A stretch of DNA of 43,136 bases from Alphaproteobacteria bacterium (GTDB lineage: Bacteria; Pseudomonadota; Alphaproteobacteria; UBA9219; RFNS01). The stretch is from NCBI GenBank assembly GCA_009927055.1, contig RFNS01000247.1:1-43136 (forward strand). The letters are read 5' to 3'. The notes below the pieces were generated by a model that worked only from the letters and a program-made list of their open reading frames with translations, had not been told where the DNA came from and ran no database searches. Positions 8,976 through 20,105 of this stretch are shown in pieces (within the stretch, counting starts at the first letter, position 1; each line of letters opens with the position of its first letter). A program made the position numbers and the translations under genes.

Positions 8976-10106
8976 TTATGAAAGGGTGCGGCTGCTTTTG
9001 TCAATCCACCCGCCGCCCAAAAGCTGGGTTCCGGCATAGATCACGCCGGCTTGCCCAGGGGCCACACCGCGCGCAGGTTCGGCCATGGTTAGGGTGGCTG
9101 TGGTGGGGCTGGTGACCAACAACCTGGCGGATGCCGCCGGCATGGCCGAGCGCAATTTCACCTGCACCGCAAAACCTTCGGGCGCCGCATATTCTGGCCG
9201 CAAGCCGCTGACCCAATTCATATCGCGCAGATGAACAACCGTTTGGCCCAGCGCATGGGCCGGCCCCACCACCACATGTTTTTTTTCGGCATCCAGCCGC
9301 AGAACATAAAGCGGCTCGTTCTCCTCGCCCACGCGGTTGTTGATGTTCAGCCCACGGCGCTGCCCCACGGTAAAATGAATCAACCCGGCATGATGCCCCA
9401 GCACATGCCCCTGCTCATCCACAATCTCGCCTGCTTCGTGCGCTTCGGGGCGCAACTTGGCCACAATGCCCGCATAATCGCCCGATGGCACAAAACAAAT
9501 ATCTTGGCTGTCGGGTTTTTGGGCAATGGTCAGGCCCAGATCGGCCGCGATGGCGCGTGTTTCTTGCTTGGTATATTCGGCCAGCGGAAAATGCACAAAG
9601 TTCAGTTGGTCTGGCGTGGTGGTGAATAGAAAATAGCTTTGATCGCGCGCCGCATCGGCCGCCACGTGCAATTCGGGCCCCTGTGGGCCCACGGTGCGTT
9701 TGATGTAATGCCCTGTGGTCATGGCCGCGGCGCCCAGATCGCGCGCAAAATCCAGCATGTCGGCGAATTTTATTTTCTGGTTGCACAACACGCACGGAAT
9801 GGGCGTTTCGGCCCGCACATAACTATCGGCGAAACTATCGATCACTTTTTTTCTGAAACGTTCTTCATAATTCAGCACATAGTGTGGAATATTTAATTTC
9901 TGCGCCACCTGTTGCGCGTCATAAATATCAATGCCCGCGCAGCACGCCCCTTTTTTGCCCACCGCGGCGCCATGATCGTACAATTGCAGGGTGATGCCCA
10001 CGACATCATAGCCGGCACGCGCCAGCAAGCCGGCCGTGACCGAACTATCGACCCCGCCCGACATGGCCACCACAACCCTTGCGCCCTGTTGCACGCCTTG
10101 AAGCAT
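8976..10106 (-). CDS. mnmA: tRNA-specific 2-thiouridylase MnmA
   Basis: MnmA installs the 2-thio group on U34 of tRNA-Glu, -Gln and -Lys, using ATP and sulfur relayed to a catalytic cysteine. The PP-loop AMSGGVDSS lies near the N terminus. PCVLCNQ supplies the first catalytic Cys, and QDICFVPSGDY the second, so the disulfide/persulfide pair is intact. The C-terminal beta domain is full length. From ATG 10106 the product is 376 residues; ATG 10151 would add 15 residues (MQLLAFFLKK…) not usual for the family, and neither start has a strong ribosome site. Confidence 0.95.
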   Translation of the reverse strand: MLQGVQQGARVVVAMSGGVDSSVTAGLLARAGYDVVGITLQLYDHGAAVGKKGACCAGIDIYDAQQVAQKLNIPHYVLNYEERFRKKVIDSFADSYVRAETPIPCVLCNQKIKFADMLDFARDLGAAAMTTGHYIKRTVGPQGPELHVAADAARDQSYFLFTTTPDQLNFVHFPLAEYTKQETRAIAADLGLTIAQKPDSQDICFVPSGDYAGIVAKLRPEAHEAGEIVDEQGHVLGHHAGLIHFTVGQRRGLNINNRVGEENEPLYVLRLDAEKKHVVVGPAHALGQTVVHLRDMNWVSGLRPEYAAPEGFAVQVKLRSAMPAASARLLVTSPTTATLTMAEPARGVAPGQAGVIYAGTQLLGGGWIDKSSRTLS

Positions 10107-10191
10107 AGGGTTTTTATGCCTTTTTTTCAGGAAAAAAGCCAATAGTTGCATGAGAGGATAGAAGAATACGCCTTAACAAAAGCGCGGCATC

Positions 10192-10284
10192 CCTGTCCCC
10201 GCCTTCGCGAGGACAGGCTCTGGCGGGGATCCATTCATCCACCATACTTCTGGCCGAGAAATGGATTCCCGCCTTCGCGGGAAT
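10192..10284. repeat. Pair of REP-like palindromes (CCCGCCTTCGCGGG core)
   Basis: Two hairpins share the core CGCCTTCGCG: one at 10192–10217 (CCTGTCC arms, one mismatch) and a perfect one at 10265–10284 (ATTCCCGC/GCGGGAAT, loop CTTC). They bracket a near-inverted GGATCCATT…AATGGATTCC pair. This is the dispersed palindromic repeat common in proteobacterial intergenic DNA; when translated it yields the false peptide FPRRRESI. The 10107–10430 interval holds nothing else that I can identify. Confidence 0.8.
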
Positions 10285-10430
10285 GACGATCGTGTGTGTG
10301 GCATGGGTGTTCTATACCATTGATTTGCCAGCAAAGCCCCTACTCCTCCCCCAAGGGGAGTGGAATATTGTGAAGCAGCCATATCACCCATGAATACGAA
10401 GTCTTAAGAAGCCTGGGGGCAGTGTGGGGC

Positions 10431-11228
10431 ATGACAAAAATCATCCCCGCCGTTCAATCGCTGATCGATCAGAACCCCGACCCAGATCAGGCCCATGTCG
10501 ACCTGCTGATGTATGGGCTGGAAAAGCGGCTGAACAGGCTCGCCGCCGTTTTTGTCGATCCGTTTGTCGAGGCTGGCTTTTTAACCGTTCAGTTTGGCCC
10601 GTTTCAGGGCATCAAAATTTCCAGAAAGTTTATGGGCGCCAATATCATTCCCCTTTTTCTGGGTATTTATGAGGCCGAATTGCACGAACCTTTTCTACGG
10701 CTCGCCTCAAAAAATATTTATCAAACCATTGTGAATGTGGGTTGCGCGAACGGGTATTATTTGGCGGGGTTGGCAAAAATTTTTCAGAACGCCAAACTGC
10801 TCGGCTATGATTTGGATACCACGTGCCTCAGCATCAGCCAGAGTGTGATTGGGGCCAACGGCCTTTTACAGCGCGCGCAACTGGCCACTCTTTTTTTGGG
10901 TGATGACTTTGCGGCGCACGACCCGCAAACAACCCTGTATGTGATTGATATTGATGGCGGCGAGGATGAATTGCTGCAGCCGCAACAGTTTCCTGCGCTT
11001 GAAAAAGCCTGCATTATTGTTGAAACGCACGATGTGTTTAAGCCCGGCATTACACAAGACATTAGAAAAAGGTTTGAGCGCACGCACCACATTCAATACA
11101 TTCATCAGCAGGTTAAATCGCTGCCCGATGCGCCGCCGTGGCAGGGCCTGAGCGATCTTGATCGTTATCTGATCACGTTTGAATCGCGCGGTGGGTATAA
11201 CCCCTGGCTTGTGATGCTGCCGAAATAA
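10431..11228 (+). CDS. Methyltransferase-like protein (class I SAM fold)
   Basis: In this protein of 265 residues VNVGCANGYYLAGLA near residue 105 matches SAM-binding motif I (xxxGxxxG), and LGYDLD after the next strand fits the acidic motif II. LYVIDIDGGEDELL resembles a motif IV/V strand. The target is unknown; the FkbM-like D-x-D-G…E order suggests a small-molecule or polysaccharide methyltransferase, but this is a guess. The ATG at 10431 has TGGGGGC 10 bases upstream; GTG 10422 would add three residues. It stands alone on the plus strand between palindromic repeats and dps, with its stop directly abutting the dps stop. Confidence 0.65.
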   Translation: MTKIIPAVQSLIDQNPDPDQAHVDLLMYGLEKRLNRLAAVFVDPFVEAGFLTVQFGPFQGIKISRKFMGANIIPLFLGIYEAELHEPFLRLASKNIYQTIVNVGCANGYYLAGLAKIFQNAKLLGYDLDTTCLSISQSVIGANGLLQRAQLATLFLGDDFAAHDPQTTLYVIDIDGGEDELLQPQQFPALEKACIIVETHDVFKPGITQDIRKRFERTHHIQYIHQQVKSLPDAPPWQGLSDLDRYLITFESRGGYNPWLVMLPK

Positions 11229-11684
11229 TTATTTCAACAAACTCTTCAGCATCCACAAAGTTTTTGAGTGAACGGCATGACGCCCAATCATCAGATCTTC
11301 TGTCACGTCGTCCTCGGCCGCATCGGCCACTTCGCGGCAGGCCACAATGCGATCAGAGATCGTTTCATGCGCCTTGATCAGATCAGCCACCATTTTTTGC
11401 CATGTCTGGGGTTTTTCGGGGTTATCTTTAATCGAGGATTCTTTCAGCAGCGCCGCCATGCCGGCCGGGGCATAGGTGCCAAGACTGCGCAGGCGTTCGG
11501 CCAGTTCATCGGCCGCGGTGAATAATTCGTTGTACTGTGTGCCAAATATGTCATGCAGGGCGACAAACTGTTCGCCTTCCACGTTCCAGTGACAGCTGTG
11601 TGTTTTGACCATCAGCACATAGGTATCGGCCAACACAAGCTGCAAGGCCCCAACGACATTGGCATTCGATTTTTTTGACGACAT
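11229..11684 (-). CDS. dps: Dps-family ferritin-like DNA protection protein
   Basis: Dps forms a 12-mer that oxidises and stores iron and protects DNA. In this 151-residue protein, THSCHWNVEG-x(3)-ALHDIF-x(3)-YNELFTAADELAERLRSLG matches the family core, including the ferroxidase His and the Asp/Glu of the second helix. The N terminus (MSSKKSNAN) is short and lysine-bearing. GGGGGCC precedes the ATG. It stands alone; the upstream terminator at 11764–11800 isolates it from the next gene. Confidence 0.92.
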   Translation of the reverse strand: MSSKKSNANVVGALQLVLADTYVLMVKTHSCHWNVEGEQFVALHDIFGTQYNELFTAADELAERLRSLGTYAPAGMAALLKESSIKDNPEKPQTWQKMVADLIKAHETISDRIVACREVADAAEDDVTEDLMIGRHAVHSKTLWMLKSLLK

Positions 11685-11763
11685 GATGGCCCCCGCATGG
11701 TTACATCAGAGATAGGCTGTTTTTTGCGCTTTTCAATAGATGCACAAGATATACAAAAGATAT

Positions 11764-11800
11764 AAAAAAACCCCCGCTGTTCTGGGCAGCGAGGGTTTTT
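11764..11800 (-). terminator. Rho-independent terminator after the Cys-rich exported protein gene
   Basis: AAAAACCC-C-CGCTG and CAGCG-A-GGGTTTTT pair around a 7-nt loop, with one C·A mismatch. On the minus strand a run of T follows the stem. It lies 15 bases beyond the stop of the gene at 11816 and separates it from dps. Confidence 0.8.
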
Positions 11801-11815
11801 CAAGAGTTTTTCAGC

Positions 11816-12130
11816 TTAGTGCTGATGACCATCCGCGGGACGTGCGGGATTTTGGCCAGCCGTAGCCGCATTTTCCTGCATCATCATGCTGTATTTGGCA
11901 TGGGTCGAAACGCATTCTTTGGAAAGATTGCTGGCATTGGGTGTCAAGCAGTTAAAAATATCGGCTTCGGCGGTTTTATCGGCGCAATATTTTTGAATGG
12001 CCGACTGGCAAGGTGTCCAGTCAACGCCCGACTGCGCTGTTTGTGCGGCAGGCATGGGGGCTTTTTCAGCAGCCGAAACGGGCGAGATCATCATGACCAG
12101 AGCCAAAGCGGTAAGAGCAAAAATTTTCAT
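11816..12130 (-). CDS. Small exported Cys-rich protein (GLG1-type repeat)
   Basis: Residues 1–20 form a clear signal peptide ending PVSAA, so the protein of 104 residues is periplasmic or secreted. The mature part carries four cysteines spaced C…IQKYC…IFNCL…LSKEC, the pattern of the Cys-rich GLG1/FGFR-type repeat, which here would make two disulfides. The tail is His-rich (GHQH). Its function is unknown; members are often found in alphaproteobacterial periplasms. An ATG with AGGAG upstream fixes the start, and a terminator follows it. Confidence 0.75.
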   Translation of the reverse strand: MKIFALTALALVMMISPVSAAEKAPMPAAQTAQSGVDWTPCQSAIQKYCADKTAEADIFNCLTPNASNLSKECVSTHAKYSMMMQENAATAGQNPARPADGHQH

Positions 12131-12268
12131 AGGAGTTCCTTAATGACGTTAGGAGACCTCGGGATTGAGGTCATCGCTTTTTAGTAAAGCAGGTGTTAAA
12201 ACATCATTAAGATCAGATTGACGTTTAGGCTCAGGGCTGAAAGAAAATAGAAACAGAAAAAACTGAAT

Positions 12269-12292
12269 CCCCTGCCCCCGCCTTCGCGAGGG
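12269..12292. repeat. REP-like palindrome copy
   Basis: CCCCTGCCCCCGCCTTCGCGAGGG contains the same CGCCTTCGCG core as the pair at 10192–10284. A weaker relative with a CTTTCGC loop follows near 12355–12375. Together they fill the 12131–12396 gap, which has no gene. Confidence 0.65.
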
Positions 12293-12396
12293 TAAACTCC
12301 AGCAGGGCCCATCACACATGCCCTGTTTCTTATATCATCATGCGGGTGATGGGTGCTTGCTTTCGCAGGCACATCAGTGTTGTTTTGAGATAAGGC

Positions 12397-13641
<1,245 letters not shown>

Positions 13642-13729
13642 TTAGCACGTTAGGAAAAATTAACCAATTTTTTAATTAGGGGATATAAAAAGATACCAAG
13701 TCCCTCCTGTTAACCATCCCGGAGCTTTC

Positions 13730-15856
13730 ATGTTCAACTGGCTTTCAAACATCAGCATACGCTATAAGCTTGTGGCTGCCTTATTTCTTGCGGGTTTTAT
13801 TCCTGGCCTCGCCCTGCTTGGGCTATTTCAGATGAAAAAAGAGAGTTTTACTCAGGTAAAACTGGATGAAATGAGGGAAATCGCCAGAACAACTAACGAT
13901 ATTATCGAACGCAATTTGTTTGAACGTTATGGCGATGTGCAGGCGTTTGGCTATAACACCGCCGCCCACAACCCTGAGAACTGGAAAATTCAGGATGGCG
14001 CACTGGTTGATACCATGAACCAGTATATGACCGCCTATGGCCTGTATAAGCTGATGATTTTGGTCGATCCCAAGGGCGATGTGCTGGCCGTCAACAGCAA
14101 AGATCTGAAAGGCAATAAACTTGATACCTCTTATCTTTATTCTGTGAACTTTGCCAATGCAAAATGGTTCAAAGATGCCATGGCCGATAATTTTCTTGTC
14201 GGTAAAAATGGTTTGACAGGAACAGCCGTGCAGGAAGTTTCGGTGAATGAGGATGTGTCTAGGCTGTATAATGATGATGGCTTTACCATCGCCTATTCAG
14301 CCAAGGTTTTTGATAAAGATGGAACCTTGATTGGTGTGTGGGTCAACTTTGCCGATTTTGGCCTGGTGGAAGATATTGTACGCAGCAACATCAGCCGCAT
14401 GATTTCTCGCGGCATGACCGATGCTCACGGCAAGCTGATTGACCGCAATGGCGCCCTGTTGATCGATTTTGAAGAAGACGCCATTGATACCTATAAACGC
14501 GATCTGGCTGAAATGGCCAAGGTGAATTATATCGCCGATGGTTTTACCCCCGCCATAAACGCTGTGAAGGGCCAGGCCGGAACGGTGATTGAATATGACC
14601 CCGCCGATAATGCGACCGATTTTGTGGGGTATGCCAAATCTGAAGGCGCCAACGGCTATCCTGGCCTAGGGTGGAGCGCCTTAGTGATGGTGCCAAAAGA
14701 ACAGATGCTGGCCGATCTTATTGAAGTTGAGCGGGAGTTTATTATCACCACTCTTATACTGATGGCGCTGAATTTGTTGGGTGGATTCTGGATCGGCGGC
14801 ACCTTCTCATCGCCCATCCGTGCGGCCACCGATACGATGCTGAAACTGGCCAATGGCGATATGAAGGTGGATGTTAAACAGGTGAAAGGCAAGGATGAAA
14901 TCAGCAGCATCTGGCGCGCCCTGAATGTGTTCAAAGAAAATGGCCTGCAGATGGAAAATATGAAGGCCGAGCAAGCAAGGCGCGACCAGCAGGCCACGGA
15001 AGACAGGAAACGCGCCATGATTGAAATGGCCGATAATTTCCAGGCGAGTGTGGGGAATATTGTCAGCGTTGTGGCCTCGGCCGCGACCGAGCTTCAATCG
15101 AGCGCCGAAAGTTTAACAACCTTGGCCGAACAAACCAGCAAGCAAACCAGCACTGTCGCTTCGGCGGCTGAGGAAACAACGGTGAGCATTCAAACCGTCG
15201 CCGCCTCGTCTGATCAGCTGAATAATGCCATTACACAAATCAGTCGACAGGTGAACGACAGCACGCGCATGACACAAGATGCGGTGGCTGAAATCAACAC
15301 AACAAACCAGACCGTTCAAACTCTGGCCGATTCATCGAACCAGATTGGGGATGTTGTCAGGCTTATTCGTGATATTGCCGAGCAGACAAACCTTCTGGCT
15401 CTCAACGCCACCATTGAAGCGGCGCGCGCCGGCGAAGCCGGAAAAGGATTTGCCGTTGTCGCCAGCGAGGTGAAAAATCTGGCCAACCAAACCGCCAAAG
15501 CAACCGAAGATATTTCGGTGCGCATCAACCAAATGCAGGAAGTATCGGGGCAGGCTGTCTCGGCCATCAAGAAAATTGGCAACGTGGTACAAGAAATTAA
15601 TGCGATTGCTGGTAATATCGCCTCGGCGGTTGAGCAACAATCATCCAGCACGCGTGAAATTGCGGCCAGTGTTTCTCAGGTCTCTGAAGGGACGGCCGAG
15701 GTGACGCGCAACATCGTGGTGGTTGCCCAAGGATCAGATGAATCGCGCAGTGCGTCCGATCAGGTGCTGATGGCCTCGCGCGAGCTTTCGGTGCAGGCCG
15801 AAAAACTTCAGCGCGAGATGGATAATTTCCTGAACCGCATTCGCACCGGCGGATAA
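13730..15856 (+). CDS. Methyl-accepting chemotaxis protein
   Basis: This is a 708-residue transmembrane receptor. Helix 1 spans about 13–34 and helix 2 about 336–358; between them lies a periplasmic Cache-like sensor ([18 protein letters not shown]…). HAMP follows to about 415, then the signalling domain with the hairpin tip [19 protein letters not shown] near 550–575. The Gln/Glu/Ser-rich heptads flanking the tip are likely adaptation sites. There is no C-terminal CheR-docking pentapeptide. No cheA, cheW or cheR is adjacent, so it must signal to a system elsewhere. It is convergent with degP, with one base between stops. Confidence 0.93.
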   Translation: MFNWLSNISIRYKLVAALFLAGFIPGLALLGLFQMKKESFTQVKLDEMREIARTTNDIIERNLFERYGDVQAFGYNTAAHNPENWKIQDGALVDTMNQYMTAYGLYKLMILVDPKGDVLAVNSKDLKGNKLDTSYLYSVNFANAKWFKDAMADNFLVGKNGLTGTAVQEVSVNEDVSRLYNDDGFTIAYSAKVFDKDGTLIGVWVNFADFGLVEDIVRSNISRMISRGMTDAHGKLIDRNGALLIDFEEDAIDTYKRDLAEMAKVNYIADGFTPAINAVKGQAGTVIEYDPADNATDFVGYAKSEGANGYPGLGWSALVMVPKEQMLADLIEVEREFIITTLILMALNLLGGFWIGGTFSSPIRAATDTMLKLANGDMKVDVKQVKGKDEISSIWRALNVFKENGLQMENMKAEQARRDQQATEDRKRAMIEMADNFQASVGNIVSVVASAATELQSSAESLTTLAEQTSKQTSTVASAAEETTVSIQTVAASSDQLNNAITQISRQVNDSTRMTQDAVAEINTTNQTVQTLADSSNQIGDVVRLIRDIAEQTNLLALNATIEAARAGEAGKGFAVVASEVKNLANQTAKATEDISVRINQMQEVSGQAVSAIKKIGNVVQEINAIAGNIASAVEQQSSSTREIAASVSQVSEGTAEVTRNIVVVAQGSDESRSASDQVLMASRELSVQAEKLQREMDNFLNRIRTGG

Positions 15857-15857
15857 T

Positions 15858-17276
15858 TTATCGCAGCAATACGGTCAGGCGCTGGTTGTTTCGCCGTAAG
15901 GTGATTTGCCAGCCCTGCGTTTTTTGTCGCAAAACTTTTTTAACGTCATCTACTGTTTTAATTTGCTGCCTATTGATGGCCAGCAGCACATCGCCCACCG
16001 CCAATGAAAAGCCACCCAACGCGCTATTTTCTGAAGCCTGAATAATCACCACCCCTTCGCCATCGATGCCCAGCTGCAATTCATCAGCCAGGGCGGGCGA
16101 AAGATTGGCGATGGTGATACCATCCAGCGGATGTTGGCCCCGCAGTTGCGTTTCTTGTCTTGGTGTTGTTTCGGGCGGGCCGCCCAGCACCATGTTCACC
16201 ACACGTTCCTGTCCGCTTTGAGGATTCAAAAGCGAAAGGCGCGCCGTGGCCCCCACGGCCATGGTGGCAATTCTAAAACGCAGTTCCTCCAAATCGGCCA
16301 CCATTTTTCCGTCCAGCGATCGTATCACATCACCCACCGCTACCCCCGCTTTTTGCGCGGGCGAATGGGGGCGTATTTTTGTGACCAAAACCCCTTGCGG
16401 CTTCCCCAACCCCAGCGATTGCGCAATATCGGCCGTCACGTCTTGGCCATCCAGGCCCAGCCAAGGCCGCACCAGCCGCTTTTGACCCGTCTCAACCGCA
16501 TTAATGGTGGCGCGCACAAGGTTGGAGGGAATGGCAAAGCCAATGCCAATGCTGCCGCCTGACTCGGTAAAAATGGCGGTGTTTACGCCCACCAGTTTGC
16601 CATCCATGCTGACCAGCGCGCCGCCCGAATTGCCGGGGTTAATGGCCGCATCGGTCTGCAGATAATAATTCAAATCATTATTGCCAATATCGGTGCGGGC
16701 GATGGCCGAAATTACCCCGCTTGTCACCGTCTGGCCAATGCCAAACGGGTTGCCGATGGCCAGCACCAAATCGCCCACCTCGATTGTATCGCTGTCGCGC
16801 AACTCCAGCGCCTGAAAACGCTGGCCCTGCGTCTCCTGAATGCGCAAAACAGCCAGATCGGTTTTGGGGTCGCTCACCTCGATTGTGGCTGAAAATTCGC
16901 GCCTGTCAGACATAACAATTTTTATTTCATCCGCATTGGCAATGACATGATGATTGGTCACAACCAACCCTTCGGGCCGCACAATAACCCCCGAACCCAA
17001 AGAATTTTCGGCGCGCTCTCGGCTCAGGCCAGGCGGAAGGCTGCGGCCAAAAAATTCACGAAAAAAAGGATCATTCATAAAGGGGTTGACCATGCGCTGC
17101 CGCACAATTTTGTGGGCATAAATGTTCACAACTGCGGGCGATGCCTGTTTCACCAGCGGCGCGAATGAATAGGTCAACTGATCGCGTGCATGGGGGATTT
17201 CTTGGGCCAGCGCCGTGGTCGTGGTGGTGCAACCCATCATTAGCGCAAGCGCCAGCGCAACGATTCTGATATTCAT
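15858..17276 (-). CDS. DegP/HtrA-family periplasmic serine protease
   Basis: The signal peptide (MNIRIVALALALMMGC…TALA) probably is cleaved at ALA-QE; the MMGC stretch is a poor lipobox. The trypsin-like domain shows VVTNHHV (His110), KTDLAVL (Asp140) and NPGNSGGAL (Ser217), an intact triad. Two PDZ domains follow (about 255–345 and 380–470). Known DegP/DegQ proteins degrade misfolded envelope proteins. The gene lies 19 bases after the lipoprotein gene, which overlaps rplQ, so it may be transcribed with the alpha operon; rplQ followed by this protease is a common alphaproteobacterial order. Confidence 0.92.
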   Translation of the reverse strand: MNIRIVALALALMMGCTTTTTALAQEIPHARDQLTYSFAPLVKQASPAVVNIYAHKIVRQRMVNPFMNDPFFREFFGRSLPPGLSRERAENSLGSGVIVRPEGLVVTNHHVIANADEIKIVMSDRREFSATIEVSDPKTDLAVLRIQETQGQRFQALELRDSDTIEVGDLVLAIGNPFGIGQTVTSGVISAIARTDIGNNDLNYYLQTDAAINPGNSGGALVSMDGKLVGVNTAIFTESGGSIGIGFAIPSNLVRATINAVETGQKRLVRPWLGLDGQDVTADIAQSLGLGKPQGVLVTKIRPHSPAQKAGVAVGDVIRSLDGKMVADLEELRFRIATMAVGATARLSLLNPQSGQERVVNMVLGGPPETTPRQETQLRGQHPLDGITIANLSPALADELQLGIDGEGVVIIQASENSALGGFSLAVGDVLLAINRQQIKTVDDVKKVLRQKTQGWQITLRRNNQRLTVLLR

Positions 17277-17295
17277 AAGAAAGAATTAGGTGGCA

Positions 17296-17574
17296 CTAGC
17301 GCGATTTGCAACCACGCAGGCACGATTGCAGGCTGGTTTCGCACACGGCCTTGTTGCCAATCATGGGGGCGTTTTCAAAATTGTCGCGTCTGAAGGAGTC
17401 GGTATCGGCACAGCTGGTAAAGCTGCGCTCGCACGACTCGCGGCAGGTGGCAATGGATGAAACATTTTGTGTATTTTCAGCGGCCGGCGCATAGGTGGGG
17501 CGCACATACTTATAATCAGCACACCCCGAAAGACCTGCCAGCAGGAGAAAAACCAAAGGAGAAAACCCGCGCAT
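17296..17574 (-). CDS. Small Cys-rich lipoprotein
   Basis: LLLAGLSGC is a good lipobox, so the mature protein starts at Cys18 with an acyl anchor. Six further cysteines follow: CRESC, SC, C, SC and C in ATCRESCERSFTSCAD…AVCETSLQSCLRGC. This suggests three disulfides. The family is unknown to me. The ATG (17574) shares one base with the rplQ stop (TGATG), so it is translationally coupled to rplQ, and degP follows. A TTG one codon upstream is less likely. Linking lipoprotein, protease and L17 is unusual, but it may be only operon read-through. Confidence 0.7.
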   Translation of the reverse strand: MRGFSPLVFLLLAGLSGCADYKYVRPTYAPAAENTQNVSSIATCRESCERSFTSCADTDSFRRDNFENAPMIGNKAVCETSLQSCLRGCKSR

Positions 17575-18014
17575 CAAACGCGAGCCTTTTCCATGTCGTC
17601 GTCCGTCTGCTCATCGGCCATCTCAACAGGGCCGCTGTCTTTCCCCTTCGCTTCGGGGTCGCGATCAATCAGCTCAATAAAGGCCATGGGGGCCGCATCG
17701 CCCGTGCGGAAACCGGCCTTCATCACGCGGGTATAGCCGCCTTTGCGGGCTTTATACCGATCAGCCAGCGGGCCAAATAATTTTTGCACCATCTCGTTGT
17801 CACGCAGCTTGGCAATGGCCATGCGACGGTTAGCCAGGCCACCTTTTTTGCCCAGCGTGATCAGCTGCTCAACATAGCTGCGCAGTTCCTTGGCCTTGGG
17901 AAGTGTTGTTTTAATTTGCTCATGCTTGATCAGCGCGTTGGCCATGTTGGCAAACATCGCGCGGCGATGGCTGGTGGTCACACCCAGTTTGCGACCTTTC
18001 ATAGCGTGTCTCAT
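17574..18014 (-). CDS. rplQ: 50S ribosomal protein L17
   Basis: [29 protein letters not shown] is the family N terminus. The 146-residue product has an acidic C-terminal extension beyond the core (about 120 residues), ending [14 protein letters not shown]17 binds 23S rRNA. It is the last ribosomal gene of the alpha operon, 93 bases after rpoA. Confidence 0.97.
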   Translation of the reverse strand: MRHAMKGRKLGVTTSHRRAMFANMANALIKHEQIKTTLPKAKELRSYVEQLITLGKKGGLANRRMAIAKLRDNEMVQKLFGPLADRYKARKGGYTRVMKAGFRTGDAAPMAFIELIDRDPEAKGKDSGPVEMADEQTDDDMEKARV

Positions 18015-18107
18015 TCTACTCTCCCTCTTCCAAGGCTGCCCTTAGACAACCGATGATGAACAGCACCCACCCGCGCGCGGCATGAGCACCTGCAGCACCA
18101 CGCTGCG

Positions 18108-19154
18108 TTAAAAATTATCCTCAATCCTCTTGGCCATATCCTCGATATTCTCAGGCGGCCAGCCGGTTACCTGCATGCCAAGGCCCAGCCCCATCTGCGC
18201 CAGAACTTCTTTAATCTCGTTCAGCGATTTGCGGCCAAAGTTGGGGGTGCGCAGCATTTCATTTTCGGTTTTCTGAACCAAATCGCCAATATAAACGATG
18301 TTATCGTTTTTCAGGCAGTTGGCCGAACGCACCGAAAGCTCCAGCTCGTCCACTTTGCGAAGCAGGTGGCGGTTGAAGGGCAGCATGCTGCTGGCTTCTT
18401 CGGCGGCCTGCGCCGTAACGGCGGCATGGTGCGTTTGCGGCATATCGAAGTTGACCAGAATTTGCAGCTGATCTTGCAGAATGCGCGCGGCCACGCCCAC
18501 GGCATCTTCGGGCGACATGGCGCCGTTTGTTTCAACCACCAGCACCAGTTTGTCATAGTCTGTGACCTGGCCCACGCGGCTGTTTTCAACGCGATAGGCA
18601 ACTTTTTTCACAGGGCTGTGAATGGCATCGACATAAATCAAGCCAATGGGGCTGTCTTCCTTGCGCATGGCGGCGGCGGGCACATAGCCTTTGCCCATTT
18701 CAACCGTCATTTCAATGTTCAGGCGCGCGCCGTTATCCAAATGGCATAGCACCAAATCTTTGTTCATCACTTCCACATCGCCTGGGCATTCAATCTGCTT
18801 CGCGGTCACGGCCCCACCCGTTTCAGCGCGCAGGCGGATTTTGCGCGGCATATCAGAGTGCGTGCGAATGGCCAGATTTTTGATGTTCAAAATCAGATCG
18901 GTCACATCTTCGCGGACGCCGGGGATCGATGAAAACTCATGCAGCACGCCATCAATTTGCACAGATGTGACGGCCCCACCCTGCAACGATGACAGCAGAA
19001 CACGGCGCAGCGCATTGCCCAAGGTCATGCCAAAGCCACGTTCCAGCGGCTCAACCACCAGGGTGGCCACGCGGCGCGATGGATCGGCATATTGCACGTT
19101 TTTGGTGCTTTGGATCAGCGATTGCCAGTTCTTTTCAAGGTGGGCTGTGGACAT
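18108..19154 (-). CDS. rpoA: RNA polymerase alpha subunit
   Basis: 348 residues. The N-terminal dimerisation domain has [20 protein letters not shown] and [12 protein letters not shown]. The C-terminal domain (about 255–330) has [15 protein letters not shown] and [14 protein letters not shown], which contact UP elements and activators. Full length and ordinary for alphaproteobacteria. It lies between rpsK and rplQ in the alpha operon. Confidence 0.98.
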   Translation of the reverse strand: MSTAHLEKNWQSLIQSTKNVQYADPSRRVATLVVEPLERGFGMTLGNALRRVLLSSLQGGAVTSVQIDGVLHEFSSIPGVREDVTDLILNIKNLAIRTHSDMPRKIRLRAETGGAVTAKQIECPGDVEVMNKDLVLCHLDNGARLNIEMTVEMGKGYVPAAAMRKEDSPIGLIYVDAIHSPVKKVAYRVENSRVGQVTDYDKLVLVVETNGAMSPEDAVGVAARILQDQLQILVNFDMPQTHHAAVTAQAAEEASSMLPFNRHLLRKVDELELSVRSANCLKNDNIVYIGDLVQKTENEMLRTPNFGRKSLNEIKEVLAQMGLGLGMQVTGWPPENIEDMAKRIEDNF

Positions 19155-19181
19155 CAGAAGGCTCCGTGCAGAGGGGTGAGA

Positions 19182-19595
19182 TTAAACGCGACGTTTTTTG
19201 GGTGGACGCACGCCGTTGTGTGGAATGGGCGTCACATCACGAATGACCGAAACCTGAAAGCCAAGCGATTGCAACGCGCGCAAGGCGGACTCGCGGCCAG
19301 AGCCAGGCCCCTTCACCTCCACTTCAAGGTGTTGTAGGCCATGTTCCATCGCTTTGCGGCCCGCATCCTCGGCGGCGATTTGCGCGGCATAGGGGGTTGA
19401 TTTGCGCGAACCCTTGAAACCCATGGTGCCTGATGATGACCAGGCAATGGTGTTGCCCGCCGCATCGGTCATGGTGATGATGGTGTTGTTAAAGGAAGCA
19501 TTGATGTGGCACACGCCAGAGACAATGTTTTTCTTCTCTTTTTTGCGGGTTTTACCGCCAGATTTTGATTTTGTTTCCTGTTTTTCTTTGGCCAT
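19182..19595 (-). CDS. rpsK: 30S ribosomal protein S11
   Basis: 137 residues with family motifs [15 protein letters not shown] and [20 protein letters not shown]; the latter is the conserved C-terminal RNA-binding tail. The N-terminal lysine-rich 20 residues ([20 protein letters not shown]) are longer than in E. coli. The gene is 12 bases from rpsM. Confidence 0.97.
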   Translation of the reverse strand: MAKEKQETKSKSGGKTRKKEKKNIVSGVCHINASFNNTIITMTDAAGNTIAWSSSGTMGFKGSRKSTPYAAQIAAEDAGRKAMEHGLQHLEVEVKGPGSGRESALRALQSLGFQVSVIRDVTPIPHNGVRPPKKRRV

Positions 19596-19607
19596 TGTTA
19601 TCTCGGA

Positions 19608-19988
19608 TTATTTCTTGGTTGCCAGTTTTTTGCCTGCGATGGGTTTTGCAGGCCCTTTGCGCGTGCGCGCATTGGTGTGGGTGCGTTGTCCGCGCACGGG
19701 CAAACCTTTGCGATGGCGCAGGCCACGATAGCAGGCCAAATCCATCAGGCGCTTGATGTTCATGGAAACTTCACGGCGAAGATCGCCCTCTACCTGATAG
19801 TTTTTGTCGATATACTCACGAATTTGCAGCACTTCATGATCGGTCAGCTGATTGACGCGCTTAGGGGCCGGGATTTTCAAAGCATCGCAAATCTCGTTCG
19901 CGAACTTTGGCCCAATGCCATAAATGTACTGCAGGGCGATAATCACCCGCTTACCCGTTGGAATGTTTACACCAGCGATACGTGCCAC
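19608..19988 (-). CDS. rpsM: 30S ribosomal protein S13 (GTG start)
   Basis: 126 residues starting at GTG 19988, with GAGGG 5 bases upstream; the family N terminus ARIAGVNIP follows at once, so longer in-frame starts are wrong. [11 protein letters not shown] is the helix-turn motif, and the C terminus is basic ([14 protein letters not shown]), contacting tRNA at the subunit bridge. It is first in the alpha operon, 107 bases below its own promoter. Confidence 0.95.
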   Translation of the reverse strand: MARIAGVNIPTGKRVIIALQYIYGIGPKFANEICDALKIPAPKRVNQLTDHEVLQIREYIDKNYQVEGDLRREVSMNIKRLMDLACYRGLRHRKGLPVRGQRTHTNARTRKGPAKPIAGKKLATKK

Positions 19989-20105
19989 AAGACCCTCTAT
20001 TGCAATGACAACGCCGAAACAGGCCACTGGCCCCTGGATTCCTTCCCAGTGCCTGACCTGATTTGTGCGTATTTTTTCCCAGCCCAAAAGGCAGGGTTAA
20101 CGGGC

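Noticed and set aside
10173-10391. 72-codon minus-strand frame with FPRRRESI
   Set aside because: The peptide is the translation of the REP-like palindrome, with no ribosome site; it is not a gene.
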